Of a stretch of DNA of 64,000 bases, positions 11,400-22,475 are shown in pieces (position 1 is the first letter of the stretch; every line of letters begins with the position of its first letter). The translations under genes were made by a program, and so were the position numbers. The notes under the pieces are model-generated. The model saw only the letters and a list, made by a program, of their open reading frames with translations, searched no databases and was not told the origin of the DNA. This DNA is from Epiperipatus broadwayi (Eukaryota; Onychophora; Udeonychophora; Euonychophora; Peripatidae). Where the stretch lies: assembly GCA_028023455.1 (NCBI GenBank), contig JAQFVV010012670.1, forward strand, positions 186,001 to 250,000, given 5' to 3'.

Positions 11400-12136
11400 T
11401 TGTCTTCCTGAAGGTTTGTAGTTTGTATTTATATAGTGGACCATTTCCATTATCTAATATGAGTATTATAGGAAAATTTAACTTATATTTAAATATTCCA
11501 AATACATTCAACTGTTAATAATAGCACACAGGTTAGTACATGCACAGTGTTAGAGAGATATTATTCTCCCGTCTTTTCCAGATGTTGCTGGCCTGACCAG
11601 TGACAGTATTAGCATGGGAATCAAAACTGGACCCTTAGATTCTTGAGTATTGAATTTTAAGGTAACATTCTAACCGAGCCATCCTGCCAAAGGCAACAGC
11701 CAGTAGAAATTTCATATACTTATCTGAGGTTCCTCCTGATTGCTCCACTTTTTCCTGAGAGCAAAGTTGTTTAGTGTTTTCCATACATTATGTATAGTCA
11801 CACTAGGTTGACTTGTGGGATTATTTTGCCATTGTCATGTGAGCAGCTTCTTTAAATTTTCTTCTTTGTACCTTTTCTTCTCTATTAATTATTTGTATAT
11901 TTTCCCAATTGAACATATCTTCATTGGTATATATATATAATCTGCTATCTTAGCTACATGTTTCTCTCTTCTAATCACCAGTTTGTGCTCTTACAAGCAC
12001 TTTTCAATAGGAAGACTGGTTTCACCAATACACTTTCTTCCACATTCATGTTATTTCATAGATATAGTTTTTTCTTTTCAGCATTTCAAATTTAGGCTTT
12101 GTAGATGTTAGAATTCCTCATAATGTGGTATGGCTC
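11400..12136 (-). pseudogene. Inverted 3' third of the Penelope-like element
   Basis: Reading the minus strand from 12136, the sequence matches 13150..13860 of the plus copy: AACATCTACAAAGCCTAAA, the GIY-YIG segment, the Lys-rich C-terminus (RRKFKEAAH-like), TTGCCTTTGGCAGGATGG, the tRNA-like stretch and the terminal repeat. Several indels and stops; the hammerhead core here has decayed (CTGGAAA in place of CTGAAGA). Confidence 0.8.
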
Positions 12137-12163
12137 AGGAAAGCTGTTCTGATGTTATATTGA

Positions 12164-13580
12164 TTGCAGGTTTTCCTTAATTTGTCTATTTTTGGTATAT
12201 ATGGGTACACTACAGTACTGATAATTGTTCACCTTGCCAAAATTTCTTCTCAAGTCCTAAGTACTTTGGTATACAAGACTCAATCATTTGTCAGAGATTC
12301 TAGACACATTGTAGAATTAATCAAGAACATAAAAATTGAAAGAACTGACTTACTGGTAAGCTTTGATGTGGAAAGTTTATTCACAAATGTATCATGTGAG
12401 GAAGCAGTCTATTGTAAGAAAAAGATTAAATGGTAATAATAGCTTACAAACCAGAACAACTCTTCCTATTGATAACATAATGGAACTATTAACATTCTGC
12501 ATAAAAACAATCTATTTTCAATATAACACAGAATTCTTTCAACAAAATCAAGGAACTGCTATGGGTGCACCATTGTCACCCCTGATTAGTAATATTTACA
12601 TGGCAGAAATTGAAACCACAGTCATAAAAAACTACTCCATTTGGCTTCGCTATCTAGATGATATATTTGTTGTATGGCCACATGGGGGAAGCACTACTAC
12701 ACAAACTTTCTGGAAACATATCAATAACATATCCCCTTCAATTAAATTCACAACAGAATTAGAACAAGAACAAAAATTGGCATTCTTAGATGTCTTTGTA
12801 ACAAAACCATGGCAAAATCAAAACTACAGTTTGCTGAAAACCCATGCATACAGGAAAATACTTAGCCTATATATCCAATCACACCAGAAACACAATACAT
12901 GGAGTTATGCTATCACTACGAAGTAGAATAAAAGAAGTTTATTCAGAAACCAGTCATTTGAAAAAAAAATTTATATAGAACAAACTCTTAAGAAAAACGG
13001 TTATCCATCAGCTGTTATTAAGAAAACCTTAAGTAGATAACAAAAAGAACCATAAAAAAAAAACAATTATTAGTACTGTAGTGTACATATCAAAAATAGC
13101 AGACAAATTAAAGAAAATCTTTAATCAGTATAACAACAGAACAGCTTTCTAGAGCCATAACACACTATAATGAATTCTAACATCTACAAAGCCTAAACTT
13201 GAAATGCTGAAAAGAAAAAAACGGCATCTATGAAATACCATATGAATGTGGAAGAATGTACATTGGTGAGACCAGTCATCTCCATTAAAAAGTGCTTGAA
13301 AGAACACAAACTGATGATTAGAAGAGAAAAAACAGATGCGTCTAAGATAGCAGACCATATATATATATATACCAATGACAATATGTCCAATTGGGAAAAT
13401 ACAAAATATTGGACAGAGAAGAAAAAATACAAAGAAGAAAATTTAAAGAAGCTGCTCACAGAACAATGGCAAACAATCCCATAAGTCAATCTAATGTGAC
13501 TATACATAATGTATGGAAACCACTAATCAACTTTGCTCGTAGGAAAAAATGGAGAAATCAAGAAGAACCTCATAGATAAT
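12164..13580 (+). pseudogene. Penelope-like reverse transcriptase / GIY-YIG endonuclease
   Basis: 5'-truncated and frame-shifted ORF. In order: RT motif A region LLVSFDVESLFTNV (about 12350-12390), a frameshift near 12420, the helix LLTFCIKTIYFQYN, motif B QGTAMGAPLSPLISNIYM (about 12548-12602), the catalytic box RYLDDIFVVW (12648-12677) with both Asp intact, then FW-x-HIN and LAFLDV, all typical of Penelope-like elements. After stops near 12924 and more frameshifts, a GIY-YIG nuclease domain is readable: GIYEIPYECGRMYIGETS (13223-13276) with GIY and YIG spaced as in the family, then KEHKL and KIADH. In life this enzyme would nick DNA with the GIY-YIG domain and copy the element RNA by target-primed reverse transcription. 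This copy is interrupted and should be inactive. Confidence 0.9.
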
Positions 13581-13716
13581 TACATAAAATTTCTACTGAC
13601 TGTTGCCTTTGGCAGGAGGGCTCAGTTAGAGTATTACCTTAAAATTCAGTACTCAAAAAATCTAAGAGTCCATCCAGGTTTGATTCCTATGCTAGTACTA
13701 TCACTGGTTAGGCCAG

Positions 13717-13765
13717 CAACACCTGAAGAAGAGAATAATACCTCTCGAAATGATGGGCATATACT
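13717..13765 (+). ncRNA. Hammerhead-like motif of the Penelope terminal repeat (family A, decayed)
   Basis: Core CTGAAGA at 13723..13729, a short stem II (GAGA/TCTC) and GAAA at 13747..13750, preceded by CAACAC as in the intact family A ribozymes at 22297..22341. Stem III (ACGU in the good copies) has decayed to AUGA and stem I pairing (ACAC/GUGU) is lost, so cleavage is unlikely here. It ties family A ribozymes to an element with a reverse transcriptase. Confidence 0.6.
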
Positions 13766-13860
13766 AACCTGTGAGCTATTATTAACAGTTGAATGTATTT
13801 GGAATATTTAAATAAAGTTAAATTTTTCTAACGATATTCAATAATCATATAAGATGATGG

Positions 13861-14755
13861 AAATAGTCCATTATATAAATACAACTATTATACTTATAAT
13901 ACAATAAACAATATTTATTATATTGTAATCAAAGCTTGCCAATAAAATGTTAGCTATTATATGCCATATGTGATGTGTGCAAAAGGTGCTAGGAACAAAA
14001 ATATAGTGTACATCGCAGCTTCACTGTACATCACAATAGTCTGCTGACTAGCTATTGCAAAATGGCAAATACATATATATTATATGCACACATACATTTT
14101 GTGATACAAGTATGTATTATGATAAATTGTTTTAATTATATTTGAGTACAGTATTAATTATATCATTTAAGTTGAATAAAATTCTACATTTAATAACCAT
14201 AAATGCATGAAGAACACACATAATACTACACTGTATTTCATCTTGTGAAAGTAAAGATGTGTTTTTGTTCTAATAAATACAAGAACTCAATTATGGCATA
14301 ATAAAAAGTATGAACTGAAATTACGTCTTTTCTAAAACACAACAACTTATAAAGCAAGAAAAAGAAGGAAAAAAAAACAACTAAACTTCCATCAGTAAAT
14401 TATCTTCTGAAATATCTTTCTGCACTTTATGCAACCTACAACTATCAGGAAATTGTTTAAAGACCATTAGTTGGATCTCGTGTTTGGTGGCCAGATGTGA
14501 AAATCATTTCAGTAGTAAAAGGAATTTTAATTTATTTCACTGTCATTCAAAAATCATTTTAAATGAAACAGAAATAGATAATAATAACCAAAACTACATA
14601 TAAATTATCAAAAGTAAATGATTGCAAAACAAGAAAAAAAATATTAAACCAAATTTAATAAATAATAACTACATATATATACATTTAAAAACACATAAAT
14701 AAACTTGATTTAAAAATCTCGAAAAGGAAATAGAATTAATCACAAATAGCAGGAT
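13861..14755. other. AT-rich stretch, nothing recognised
   Basis: No ORF of note and no recognised repeat. Confidence 0.5.
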
Positions 14756-15015
14756 GTCATCATCATCATCATCATCATCAACCATTATCAATCCACTGCA
14801 GGATGAAGGTCTTTCCAAGTTCAATCCATCTCTGATCTTTAGCTTCTCTGCTCCACATCACCTCTGCACACTTTATTTTATCCATCCATTTCACATGTGG
14901 TCTCTTTCTGGGTCTTTTACAACCTCTTGGAATCCCAGTTTAAGATTTCAGTTGTCCATTTATTATCATCTCTTCTAGCAATATGTCCAGCCCAACTCCA
15001 TTTCAAATGACATAA
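14756..15015 (-). mobile_element. RTE-type LINE, 3' end, minus strand
   Basis: Begins with an (ATC)n run, the short-repeat 3' tail usual for RTE elements. Reading the minus strand, the coding end corresponds to ...WAGHI..., ...RPRKRPH..., W-x-R-x-AKD-x-R and the terminal TF-x-LQWIDNG, as in the longer copy at 39757..40242. Truncated and with frame shifts. Confidence 0.75.
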
Positions 15016-15410
15016 ATATAAGTTTGTTATTATTTTATAGTTCTAAAATCACTATTCATTATTAAATTTATTGCTGATTCTGAAATATATAGCAACCAAT
15101 TACAAAATTACTGATAATAATCAAACTATACTACTAAGTTAGTAACCTAGTGCTTATGAATTTAAAGATTTTGATAATTCAAATACTATATATGCATTTA
15201 TGTGTGTGTAGAAATCTTTGTGAATCTTCAAAACGTTAAAGCAAGGTGGAAAAAACTATTGCAATCATCATCATTTAGTGATTAATGGGTAATGCTTCCT
15301 ATGGGAAAAGCCTTTGTCTTCCAGTGGATTATTGAACACTAACTTTTTAAGGAGAAAAAAAATGACTATGCTATGACACATTAGGGGGAAAAAAAGACTA
15401 TTATCATGTA
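15016..15410. other. AT-rich stretch, nothing recognised
   Basis: No feature seen beyond short A-runs. Confidence 0.5.
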
Positions 15411-15507
15411 TAAGTATAAGCTTGTGGTTAAGACCTGCAGAGGTCCCTACCTTCGCATTTTCAAGTGCACTCCTGAGGTTTATTGCCTTAGTAAATATTA
15501 CTTACTA
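15411..15507 (+). repeat. Single arm of the hairpin element at 4245..4413
   Basis: Shares AAGCTTGTGG, AAGACCTG-AGAGGTCCCTAC, a diverged middle, and GCCTTAGTAAATATT with the right arm 4330..4413. Only one arm is present, so the unit is not obligatorily palindromic. Confidence 0.75.
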
Positions 15508-16189
15508 ATCAATGTGCGTTAAATAAATTTATAATAAAACACTGCAAAAAATATGCTTAAATTACCTGATATTCAATTGTATTCTCATATAATTTGAAAT
15601 CAGTAGTGAATTGTTTAAATATACGGTGTAAAAAATTAAAAATAATAGCATTAAAATAAAGAAAAATAAGACTAACAAATAAAATAAAATTATTATCTTA
15701 ATATTCAAACTAATTATGTTTTCGATAATTAATTTAAAGAATGTAAAGGAATTATCAATGAAAACTGTGGTCAAGCTCTCAGTAGATGTGATCTATTTTA
15801 TCACTATAAACTAATGCAGTACGAATAATATTGTTAATTTGACTATATTTCAAACAGATTAACCGTGTTCCTAACTCAGAAACAGTTTGGATTTTTTTTA
15901 AAAAAATGGCGGGATGAGACATGTTTGTCCTCAGCACGGACCAAAGGGATAGGGGTTTGAAACGGCATTCTTTAGAATGAAGTGGATTATTTTCATAAAC
16001 ATATTGAAAATAAAAAGTATATATAGATTTTAAGATGAGATGTTTATTAAGAAATTTTTAAATACTGTAAATCAGAAAAAAATATGTATTGAAATGATTT
16101 TTTTAATGAAAAAATAAATATAAAAAGAGAAGTGTAACAAAGATGTCATCTTTTTTTATTTACAATTTACTAGTATTGATTTATTACAG
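15508..16189. other. AT-rich stretch, nothing recognised
   Basis: No ORF or repeat recognised. Confidence 0.5.
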
Positions 16190-16590
16190 ATTCCGCCTTA
16201 ATTTTGTCCACCCCTCTGTGTATTTAAATGGATATATTAAGGTCATGCTTATGAGGGGTCAGTGACTTGGGGTCAACATGGGTATGACAACAATATTGGC
16301 ATCAAGAGCATTCCATCATCAGATTTTCAATGGTATGGATGGCCGAAGAGTTGAAGGATGAAGCCTGTCCATTAAAGTTTGAAGATTTGCTACCTTAATA
16401 TAAACTGAGCAATGATTACATATATGTGTGGGAGATGATGATCTGGACTAACCAATGAGAGCTGGTTCAGCATGAAATATGTATATTGGAAAGTATATAT
16501 CTTTTTCACGTGTGATCATATATATCGGTTATATAAGATGGAGTAGAGAGCTGAAGAAAGCTTGAAAGTGTGTTCAAATCCCCTTAAGTT
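16190..16590 (+). repeat. Hammerhead repeat family C, decayed copy
   Basis: Aligns along its length with 54130..54590: CTCTGTGTATTTAAATGG, the CATCATCAGATTTTCAAT block, CTTAATATAAACTGAGCA, the ribozyme region (16434..16492) and a tRNA-like end with TTCAAATCCCC. The ribozyme core is mutated (CCAATGA for CTGATGA), but stem II (GAGCTGG...CAGCAT), GAAA and stem III AUAUGUAU remain legible. It shows the element extends well upstream of the ribozyme. Confidence 0.75.
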
Positions 16591-16892
16591 ATTAAATGAA
16601 TGAATGTTTTGACATGAGTGGAATTAACATTCAGATTAAAGTTAATTATATCAGATTTACAGATGATATAGCAGTAATTGTATATCATGAGAATAAGCTC
16701 AACTAAACGTTCTGTAGGATTATAACAATTTTGTAAAAAAGAGAGATAAAAGCAATTGCAATGGGGGGGAGGGTAGGAATAAGCATTAAACAATAATAGA
16801 GCAAGTTAATACTTTTAAACATTTGGAAAGTTATGTAATTAATTAATATTGGAAGTAATAAGAAAGAAATATGACAATCGCAATGGATAAAT

Positions 16893-17008
16893 TGTCTTGC
16901 ATCGGTGATCGAGAGGTCAGCGCGACTGCCTTGCACTTGCAGGCAGTTGCCCGGGTTGCGGGTTCGCGTCCCGGCCGATGCTATGACATTTAATAAAAAA
17001 AAAAAAGG
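16893..17008 (+). repeat. tRNA-derived SINE
   Basis: Same family as 583..701, with A-box region GAGAGGTCAGCGCGAC, B box GCGGGTTCGCGTCCC, the ATGCTATGACATTTA tail and an A-run. Anticodon-arm expansion differs (CACTTGCAGGCAG). No clear target duplication. Confidence 0.8.
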
Positions 17009-19064
17009 CTTTTAATTAATAGTTACTGAAATTAGGTTTAAAAGATTTGTTAATTGTTTAGTTTAGAAAATTGTTTTATGGCACAGAAATAAATATATAA
17101 AAAATTGAAAAGAAAAAGCTTTAGATAAGATGGATTTGAACTAAAAGTCAAAGGATAAGTTGGAAAGATAAAATGTGGAAGTTATGAAAAATAATTATTT
17201 TTTAAAGAAATTATGAAGAGAAATAGAAATTGAGAAAATATAAAACCAGTGTCGTAAAAGGTTGCTAATTTTTTTTTTTTTTTTGGGGGGGGGGGTTTAC
17301 AATTTAAAGAAGGAAATACCTGTGAAAATTTAAAAAATAGAGCAAAAAACAAAGGTTTTAAGAAAATGATTTGGTTTTGTGTGACTTGCCTTTTGGCAAA
17401 TAAATGATCATATCAAATTCAGTTAATGAAACTGCTAAAATACGTTAAATGCTAAAGACTAAAATTTTACGCAATAATACAGTGCTTCCCTCTTTTAGAA
17501 TTGTTTAAAACTACTTTGAGTTGTGGAAATATTTTTCATCTATCAAGGGTAATTGATTTTTTTTTTTTTTATTGAAACTCTTTAAATATATATAATATCA
17601 TGGCAAAAAATAGTACCACGGTAAATTGATATATAACAATGTCAGCTATGTTTTAATACAAAATGAAGCTACTTGTGCAAACAAACGAATTATTTAATGT
17701 TATTTTTTCATTTTAATATCACCTTAAAATGTTTACAAAAATATAATTTTTTTTTTAAAAAATCGCTTAGTTTTAAAGTTAAAGAGATTTTATAACAACT
17801 TAAGTTTTGCTTTTTAAAAAAACAAAACTGTAGCAAAGAACATTATTGTGCTCTATATTACAATAGTTTTTGAGACTTGGAAGAAAGCATATAAAAAAAC
17901 TTCTTTATTGGAGATTTTATATCAACTCACTTGAGCTTGTGGTCAATGAGCATAAACTAGGAATTTATGGTTTATTTTCACAGCAAAAAGAATGTAGCCC
18001 CTTTCCTTTCATCACCTGAAAAAATAAGTGCTTATCAGGTCATACACACACTCATATTATTTCAAAATTGAACTTATTTTATCCAAACCAAAAACTTCTT
18101 TCATCAGCAATGGAATGGTGTGTGGGGTAGGATAAAAAAAAAAAAAAAAGAATTGAAAGAAATTTGAAAATACACATACATTAGAATTTATAGAATAAAA
18201 GATAAAACAGGATTTTAAATAACTCACTGATGGTAAAGACCTTTCTAACATCATAATAAAAAAAACAGAAAACATTGGAAAGGAGTTTGAATGTTTTCTC
18301 ATTCTTATCCTTAGTCTGTTCAGAATCTGAAACATTCTCAAGTTTTACTGGTTAAAATTCAAACCTAGGCTGGCAGGCAGATGTGACACCATCATTGTAC
18401 CAAAAAAAACTTTTTTAACATTATTTAATGCAAATTAGTCTATTCTGAATGCAAATCTAAAACCGGTAATTAATATAATGTTTATATGTCTCTTTAGAAT
18501 CTACCAAGCTTTGACTAATTTAAACATTATATATATAATGTTGTAAATAAAAAGATGAAATTAAAATAGAATAAGAATTTTTTTTTTAAGGTAATAAGTA
18601 CCAACCAGTAGTGATAGGGAAGTCTTGCTAGGTATCGCAGGGGGGAAAAATAAAAATTTGAATTATAAAAACTTTCAGCAACCTCCAGCAATCGAGAAAT
18701 TGATTAGCTTGATGAGTATAAAGTCCGCCAGTATCAAAATCTGTGATGAAGTCTTTGTGTCAAAGTAGGGTAAACATGATGCCAGATTACCTGAGCTTGA
18801 GAAATTGTAAAACATAACATATTTCATAGTTTCATAAAGCAGAAACATCTTAAAGTGGAAACTAACAAAACTTTTATTTAAACACATACACTGAAATCTG
18901 TTTCGGGTAACAGCTTAGAGCAAATTTGCTATCCAATACAATCCGAAAAAATATTATACAAAATCGCAATATAAAAGTAAAAATATGTATTAGTTTATAT
19001 ATTTAAAAATTTCCTGCTAAATGTTTCTTTGTTTCAAAGAAATAATTAAAACATACGAAAAAGA
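17009..19064. other. Long AT-rich stretch, nothing recognised
   Basis: Homopolymer T/G run at 17270..17297 and an A-run near 18132; no ORF, exon or repeat I can support. Confidence 0.5.
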
Positions 19065-19180
19065 CAAATGATCCAGAGTTGCATTTCCGCTGAATTAATT
19101 TCATTGGTTGGCCAGATCATCGAATCCTCTCAAATGTTTTCATCATAAATCATCCTCATTTGTTGGATTTAATCTACAAT
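19065..19180 (-). repeat. Hammerhead repeat family C remnant, minus strand
   Basis: Reverse complement reads GATCTGGCCAA, CCAATGA, then GCGGAAATGCA and CTCTGGATCATTTGTC, aligning with the subfamily copy at 23701..23765. The core is mutated and stem II is broken. Confidence 0.6.
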
Positions 19181-19680
19181 TCTACAACAACTCTTTGTAC
19201 AATCTTGATAATTAAGTTATTTTTAAATAAATATATCAAAACTACTAATGACTATTTAAAAGTTAGAGATTGTTCTATTAACTAAGATATAGGCTTTAAA
19301 CTCAGTAAAAGTTCAATGTATTTATTATAAACTCCAATCATATGTAGCATTATTCTAACATCATCTCTTTTTTTCATATACATGCTTACCACAAAATACT
19401 TACATATATTCACAAATCTTCTGCTGGACAAATGGAGGGGAAAAACCCAGAAAAGGGTAACTGATTCTCAAGATGTGTTTATGCCGAAGTACTTTAATAA
19501 AGTTTTACCATCTTTTTAAATAAAGAATTTGATGTTACTAATCTCTAACCTAATAAATAATTATTAATACAATTCTATAAGATTGTAAATAGTCATTAAG
19601 ATTATATAGAAATTACATACTTGTAGATTAAGTTGTAACAAATTATGACAGATAAAGTACTGATAAGACAATAGAGAAGG
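19181..19680. other. AT-rich stretch, nothing recognised
   Basis: No feature seen. Confidence 0.5.
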
Positions 19681-19770
19681 TTTATTGATCTGGGCCAAAT
19701 AATAAGTTCATCAGAAATGCATCTTGGAAGATTATTTACTTTTTCTGATATTTTTATTCGTTTGAAGAAG
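19681..19770 (+). repeat. Hammerhead repeat family C remnant
   Basis: GATCTGGGCCAA, then a ruined core (AATAATAAG for CTGATGAGTG), CAGAAATGCATC and TTGGAAGATTATTT. Stem I (CCAA/TTGG and ATCT/AGAT) is still fully paired although the catalytic core is lost. Confidence 0.6.
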
Positions 19771-21109
19771 AGTAATTGTTTAGAGGAAGAGTTTTAAATA
19801 TATATATTTAATACAATATATGTGCAAAAAAAAAAAAAAGAGAAGAGGAAGTTAAAACAATGCAATAATATGATTAAAGTTAAATTTTAAGTTTAATGCA
19901 TTCGGAAATTTATAAAGTCATTATATCATTGGGAAATATATAAATTTAATATCACAAATACAGACTAATTCTCTGATAATCGATAAGACAATTACAGTTA
20001 TGTCAAGATGAGAGGACTTTTGAAAGATGAAGCTGATAATTTGAATTAAGCAATTAAATTGGTAACTTAGCTTTATAAAATGTAACAAATCAAACTCCTT
20101 GAAACATCACAGGCACGTATGGCATTCACTACTTGAATCTTAATTTAGGGGGAGAAAAGTATTTTGCACATTGTGTGATACAATTGTAGTTTGGAAGTCC
20201 ATTGTATAATATCAAAAAATAAAAACCTGAAGTGAAATAACTTAAAATCTTAATTATTAGTTGACACATATATGATCTCAGTGTCTTTATGAATGTTAAA
20301 CCAATCAGTTACATTTTTGAATATGTGCCCTAAAAACAGTTTAATGTTGGGAGGGGTGGGGGGCAAACTAATTTCTAATGTCAGTACAACTCATGCCTTT
20401 GATCCTGTGTGTTATCATACAGATATATATGTTCCTGCACATTTATCTTAAATGGTATAAATTTGAGATGAAATAAAAATACTGTACTACTAAACATCAA
20501 TTGTCATAATATTAATGGTTTCATTATATTGAAAATGTAGTTCTAAATTTGAGATGCAAGAATAAATTATATTAAAAAGGTGGCAAGAACTTGCAAACTA
20601 TCATTAATAATAATCAGTGTCAAATTACTGTCTTCAGAAAACTTAGTACGTTATAGATTGGCAACAATTAGACAAATATTATTGCGCAATATAGTTCTAT
20701 AGATACATTAAATCATGACAATGGAACAAAAAAAAACACTTTTATTTCACAAAATAGATATTGACTGTCATATAAAAATACTCAAAAAAATCATATATAT
20801 TTTTTTCATTATTTACTATACAATATATATACTTAAATAAACCTGATGAATATTTAGCTAATTAAATTTTTAATAAGTTTATTCTTTCAACTAAATAATT
20901 AAAAACACATTATTCAATCAACATCTGCAAGATGAAAAAGATAAATATAAATACCAAGTAGAAGATATGTCAATATATAAATAAAAGGAAGCCTATAACT
21001 TACATATGTATTATTATAATTATTATTATTTTTTACAATAATAAAAATTTTGAAATATAAAAAAGATAAAGCTAACAGTGACATATTTAGTTCTTTAAAT
21101 ATTAATACA
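19771..21109. other. AT-rich stretch, nothing recognised
   Basis: G-rich run at 20345..20364; otherwise no feature. Confidence 0.5.
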
Positions 21110-21330
21110 CAGAGGCAAAACTCTCCATACAGTAGTGCCACTCAGTGCAAGCCAGAGGAATCAATGGTTGCAGGAAAGTTTGTGCATAAAATTCATATCT
21201 AGTGCCTATTCATCTAATATCCACAGACTAGTTTCTAGCTTGTGGCTTTCATCAGGGAGGAGCCTTGGATCTGAGAATGGTGATCATGTGATGTTTAGTA
21301 GTTAAATATTACTATTAAGATTATAGCTCT
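21110..21330 (-). repeat. Hammerhead repeat family B, minus strand
   Basis: The forward strand starts GAGGCAAAACTCTCCATACAG, which is the 3' end of the element reversed. The ribozyme lies at about 21218..21262 on the minus strand: CTGATGA (21255..21249), stem II AGC/GCT, GAAA, palindromic stem III ACTAGT (21232..21227). Stem I has about four of six pairs. Related copies are at 34195, 47035, 57815 and 63910. Confidence 0.8.
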
Positions 21331-21909
21331 TATTAATTTGTCAATGAAGTATGATTGTTGAAGGGAAACATGTGGTGGAATTTCACTTTTTAAGTAGTAA
21401 TAAACTTTCGAAAAACTGTAAAATGCAATTATAAACCAAAATGATTTATTCAAATTCAAACCAAGAAAAATGAATATTTAACCAATCATTTATTTATATA
21501 ACATTAGGGAGAATAAATTTTTCTTTTATCTTTTTGATCATAACATCTCCTATAATAAATTTCCAGAAAAGATTTCCAATTCAGAGATATTTAAGTAAAT
21601 AATAATAGTGTTCCCATTATTATGTTCAATTAATTTTATTACTTCACACCAAATCCCATGACTAAAAAAAATATTATTATTATTTCCCTAATCAGAGGTT
21701 TAGAATATGTCACAAAATATAATTTTACAAAAAAAAAAAAAACATATTAAAGAAGGCATTAACCATCAGATCTGCCAACTAAGAGATGATGAGTATTTTA
21801 GCAGTTTGCATTCTAATTTTTAACCAAGAATAAATGGATATCTTTTTATGTATCAATGGTCTGAACTATGAAATAGCTACATTAACAAAACAAAAAAAAA
21901 AGACTTATT
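21331..21909. other. AT-rich stretch, nothing recognised
   Basis: No feature seen. Confidence 0.5.
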
Positions 21910-22052
21910 ATAAGATGTGATATGTTGGACTATTTCCATCATTTATGAGTGAATGTTGAATGTATAGAAAATTTTAAACTTTATTTAAACTTCTCTAATA
22001 CAAACAACTTGTTAGTAATACACACACAAATAGACAATACAGGTTAGTAATT

Positions 22053-22097
22053 ACACAACATTTCAAGTAGTATTATTCTCCACTCTTCTTCAGGTGT
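22053..22097 (-). ncRNA. Hammerhead ribozyme, family A, left arm
   Basis: Minus-strand copy of the motif at 22297..22341. Core CTGAAGA and GAAA are present, stem I ACAC/GTGT is paired, and stem II GAGTGG/CTACTT is weakened by one base. Stem III reads AUGU, one change from the palindrome ACGU. Confidence 0.6.
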
Positions 22098-22191
22098 TGC
22101 TGGCCTATATGCACAGTGACAATATTCGCTTAGAGGTTGAACTCGCATCTTTAGATTCTTGTATATTGAATTTAAGGCAAATGCTCTACAG

Positions 22192-22265
22192 AATAGCTCA
22201 GTTGGTAGAGCGTTTGCCTTAAATTCAATATACAAGAATCTAAAGGTGCGAGTTCAACTTCTAAG
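22192..22265 (+). other. tRNA-like sequence with A and B boxes
   Basis: TAGCTCAGTTGGTAGAGC (22194..22211) is a perfect D-arm and fits the Pol III A box; GTGCGAGTTCAACTTC (22246..22261) resembles a B box. The middle does not form a proper anticodon arm and the acceptor stem does not close, so this is not a functional tRNA gene. It may be a Pol III internal promoter for the ribozyme RNA that starts about 35 bp downstream. It resembles tRNA-Lys in its first half. Confidence 0.6.
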
Positions 22266-22296
22266 CGAATATTGTCACTGTGCATATAGGCCAGCA

Positions 22297-22341
22297 ACAC
22301 CTGAAGAAGAGTGGAGAATAATACTACTCGAAACGTTGTGT
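22297..22341 (+). ncRNA. Hammerhead ribozyme, family A, intact core
   Basis: Type I layout: stem I 5' strand ACAC (22297..22300), core CTGAAGA (fits CUGANGA), stem II GAGTGG/CTACTC (22309..22314 with 22324..22329, one G-U pair), then GAA, stem III ACGU (22333..22336, self-complementary), U17 at 22337, and the stem I 3' strand GTGT (22338..22341). Predicted cleavage is after 22337. Penelope-like elements are known to carry such minimal hammerheads in their terminal repeats. Stem III has only two pairs and no loop, so activity would probably need an RNA dimer. An extra A follows the CTGAAGA box. Confidence 0.75.
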
Positions 22342-22475
22342 AATTATTAACCTGTATTGTCTATTTGTGGGTTATTACTAACAAGTTGTTTGTATTTGAA
22401 AAGTTTAAAATTTTCTATACATTCAACATTCACTCATAAATGATGGAAATAGTCCAACATATCACATCTTAAAAA

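Larger units (their letters stand above)
11400..13860 (+). mobile_element. Penelope-like element with inverted partial copy in front
   Basis: Two copies of one element joined head to head near 12136. The right copy (about 12137..13860, plus strand) carries the reverse transcriptase and GIY-YIG regions and ends in a terminal repeat with a hammerhead-like motif (13717..13765) preceded by tRNA-like sequence (about 13618..13687). The left arm (11400..12136) is the reverse complement of the right copy's 3' third: its GIY-YIG coding end, then the tRNA-like segment, then the terminal repeat. Such partially inverted copies are a known habit of Penelope-like elements. The outer ends match each other (TCCATTATCTAATATGAG on the left; the reverse complement of CATATAAGATGATGGA on the right). 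Confidence 0.85.
21910..22475. mobile_element. Palindromic family A element (two Penelope terminal repeats, head to head)
   Basis: The left half (about 21910..22190, minus) and the right half (about 22190..22475, plus) are near-identical inverted copies. Each contains, outward from the centre, a tRNA-like stretch, TATAGGCCAGCAACAC, a hammerhead motif, a spacer and the outer end ATGATGGAAATAGTCCAACA. The same ends flank the Penelope-like element at 11400..13860, so this is a non-autonomous derivative. It has no ORF of its own; the open frames on both strands are shadows of the palindrome. A second copy is at 45345..45910. Confidence 0.85.

Noticed and set aside
13193-13507. Minus-strand ORFs over the GIY-YIG region
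   Set aside because: Antisense shadows of the Penelope-like coding sequence.
20341-20366. G-quadruplex regulatory site (also 30380, 40614, 51462)
   Set aside because: The G-runs are short, isolated, and not near any gene start; there is no support beyond composition.
22044-22350. Two near-identical 63-codon ORFs on opposite strands
   Set aside because: They are shadows of the family A palindrome and run through the tRNA-like and ribozyme parts; no coding signal.
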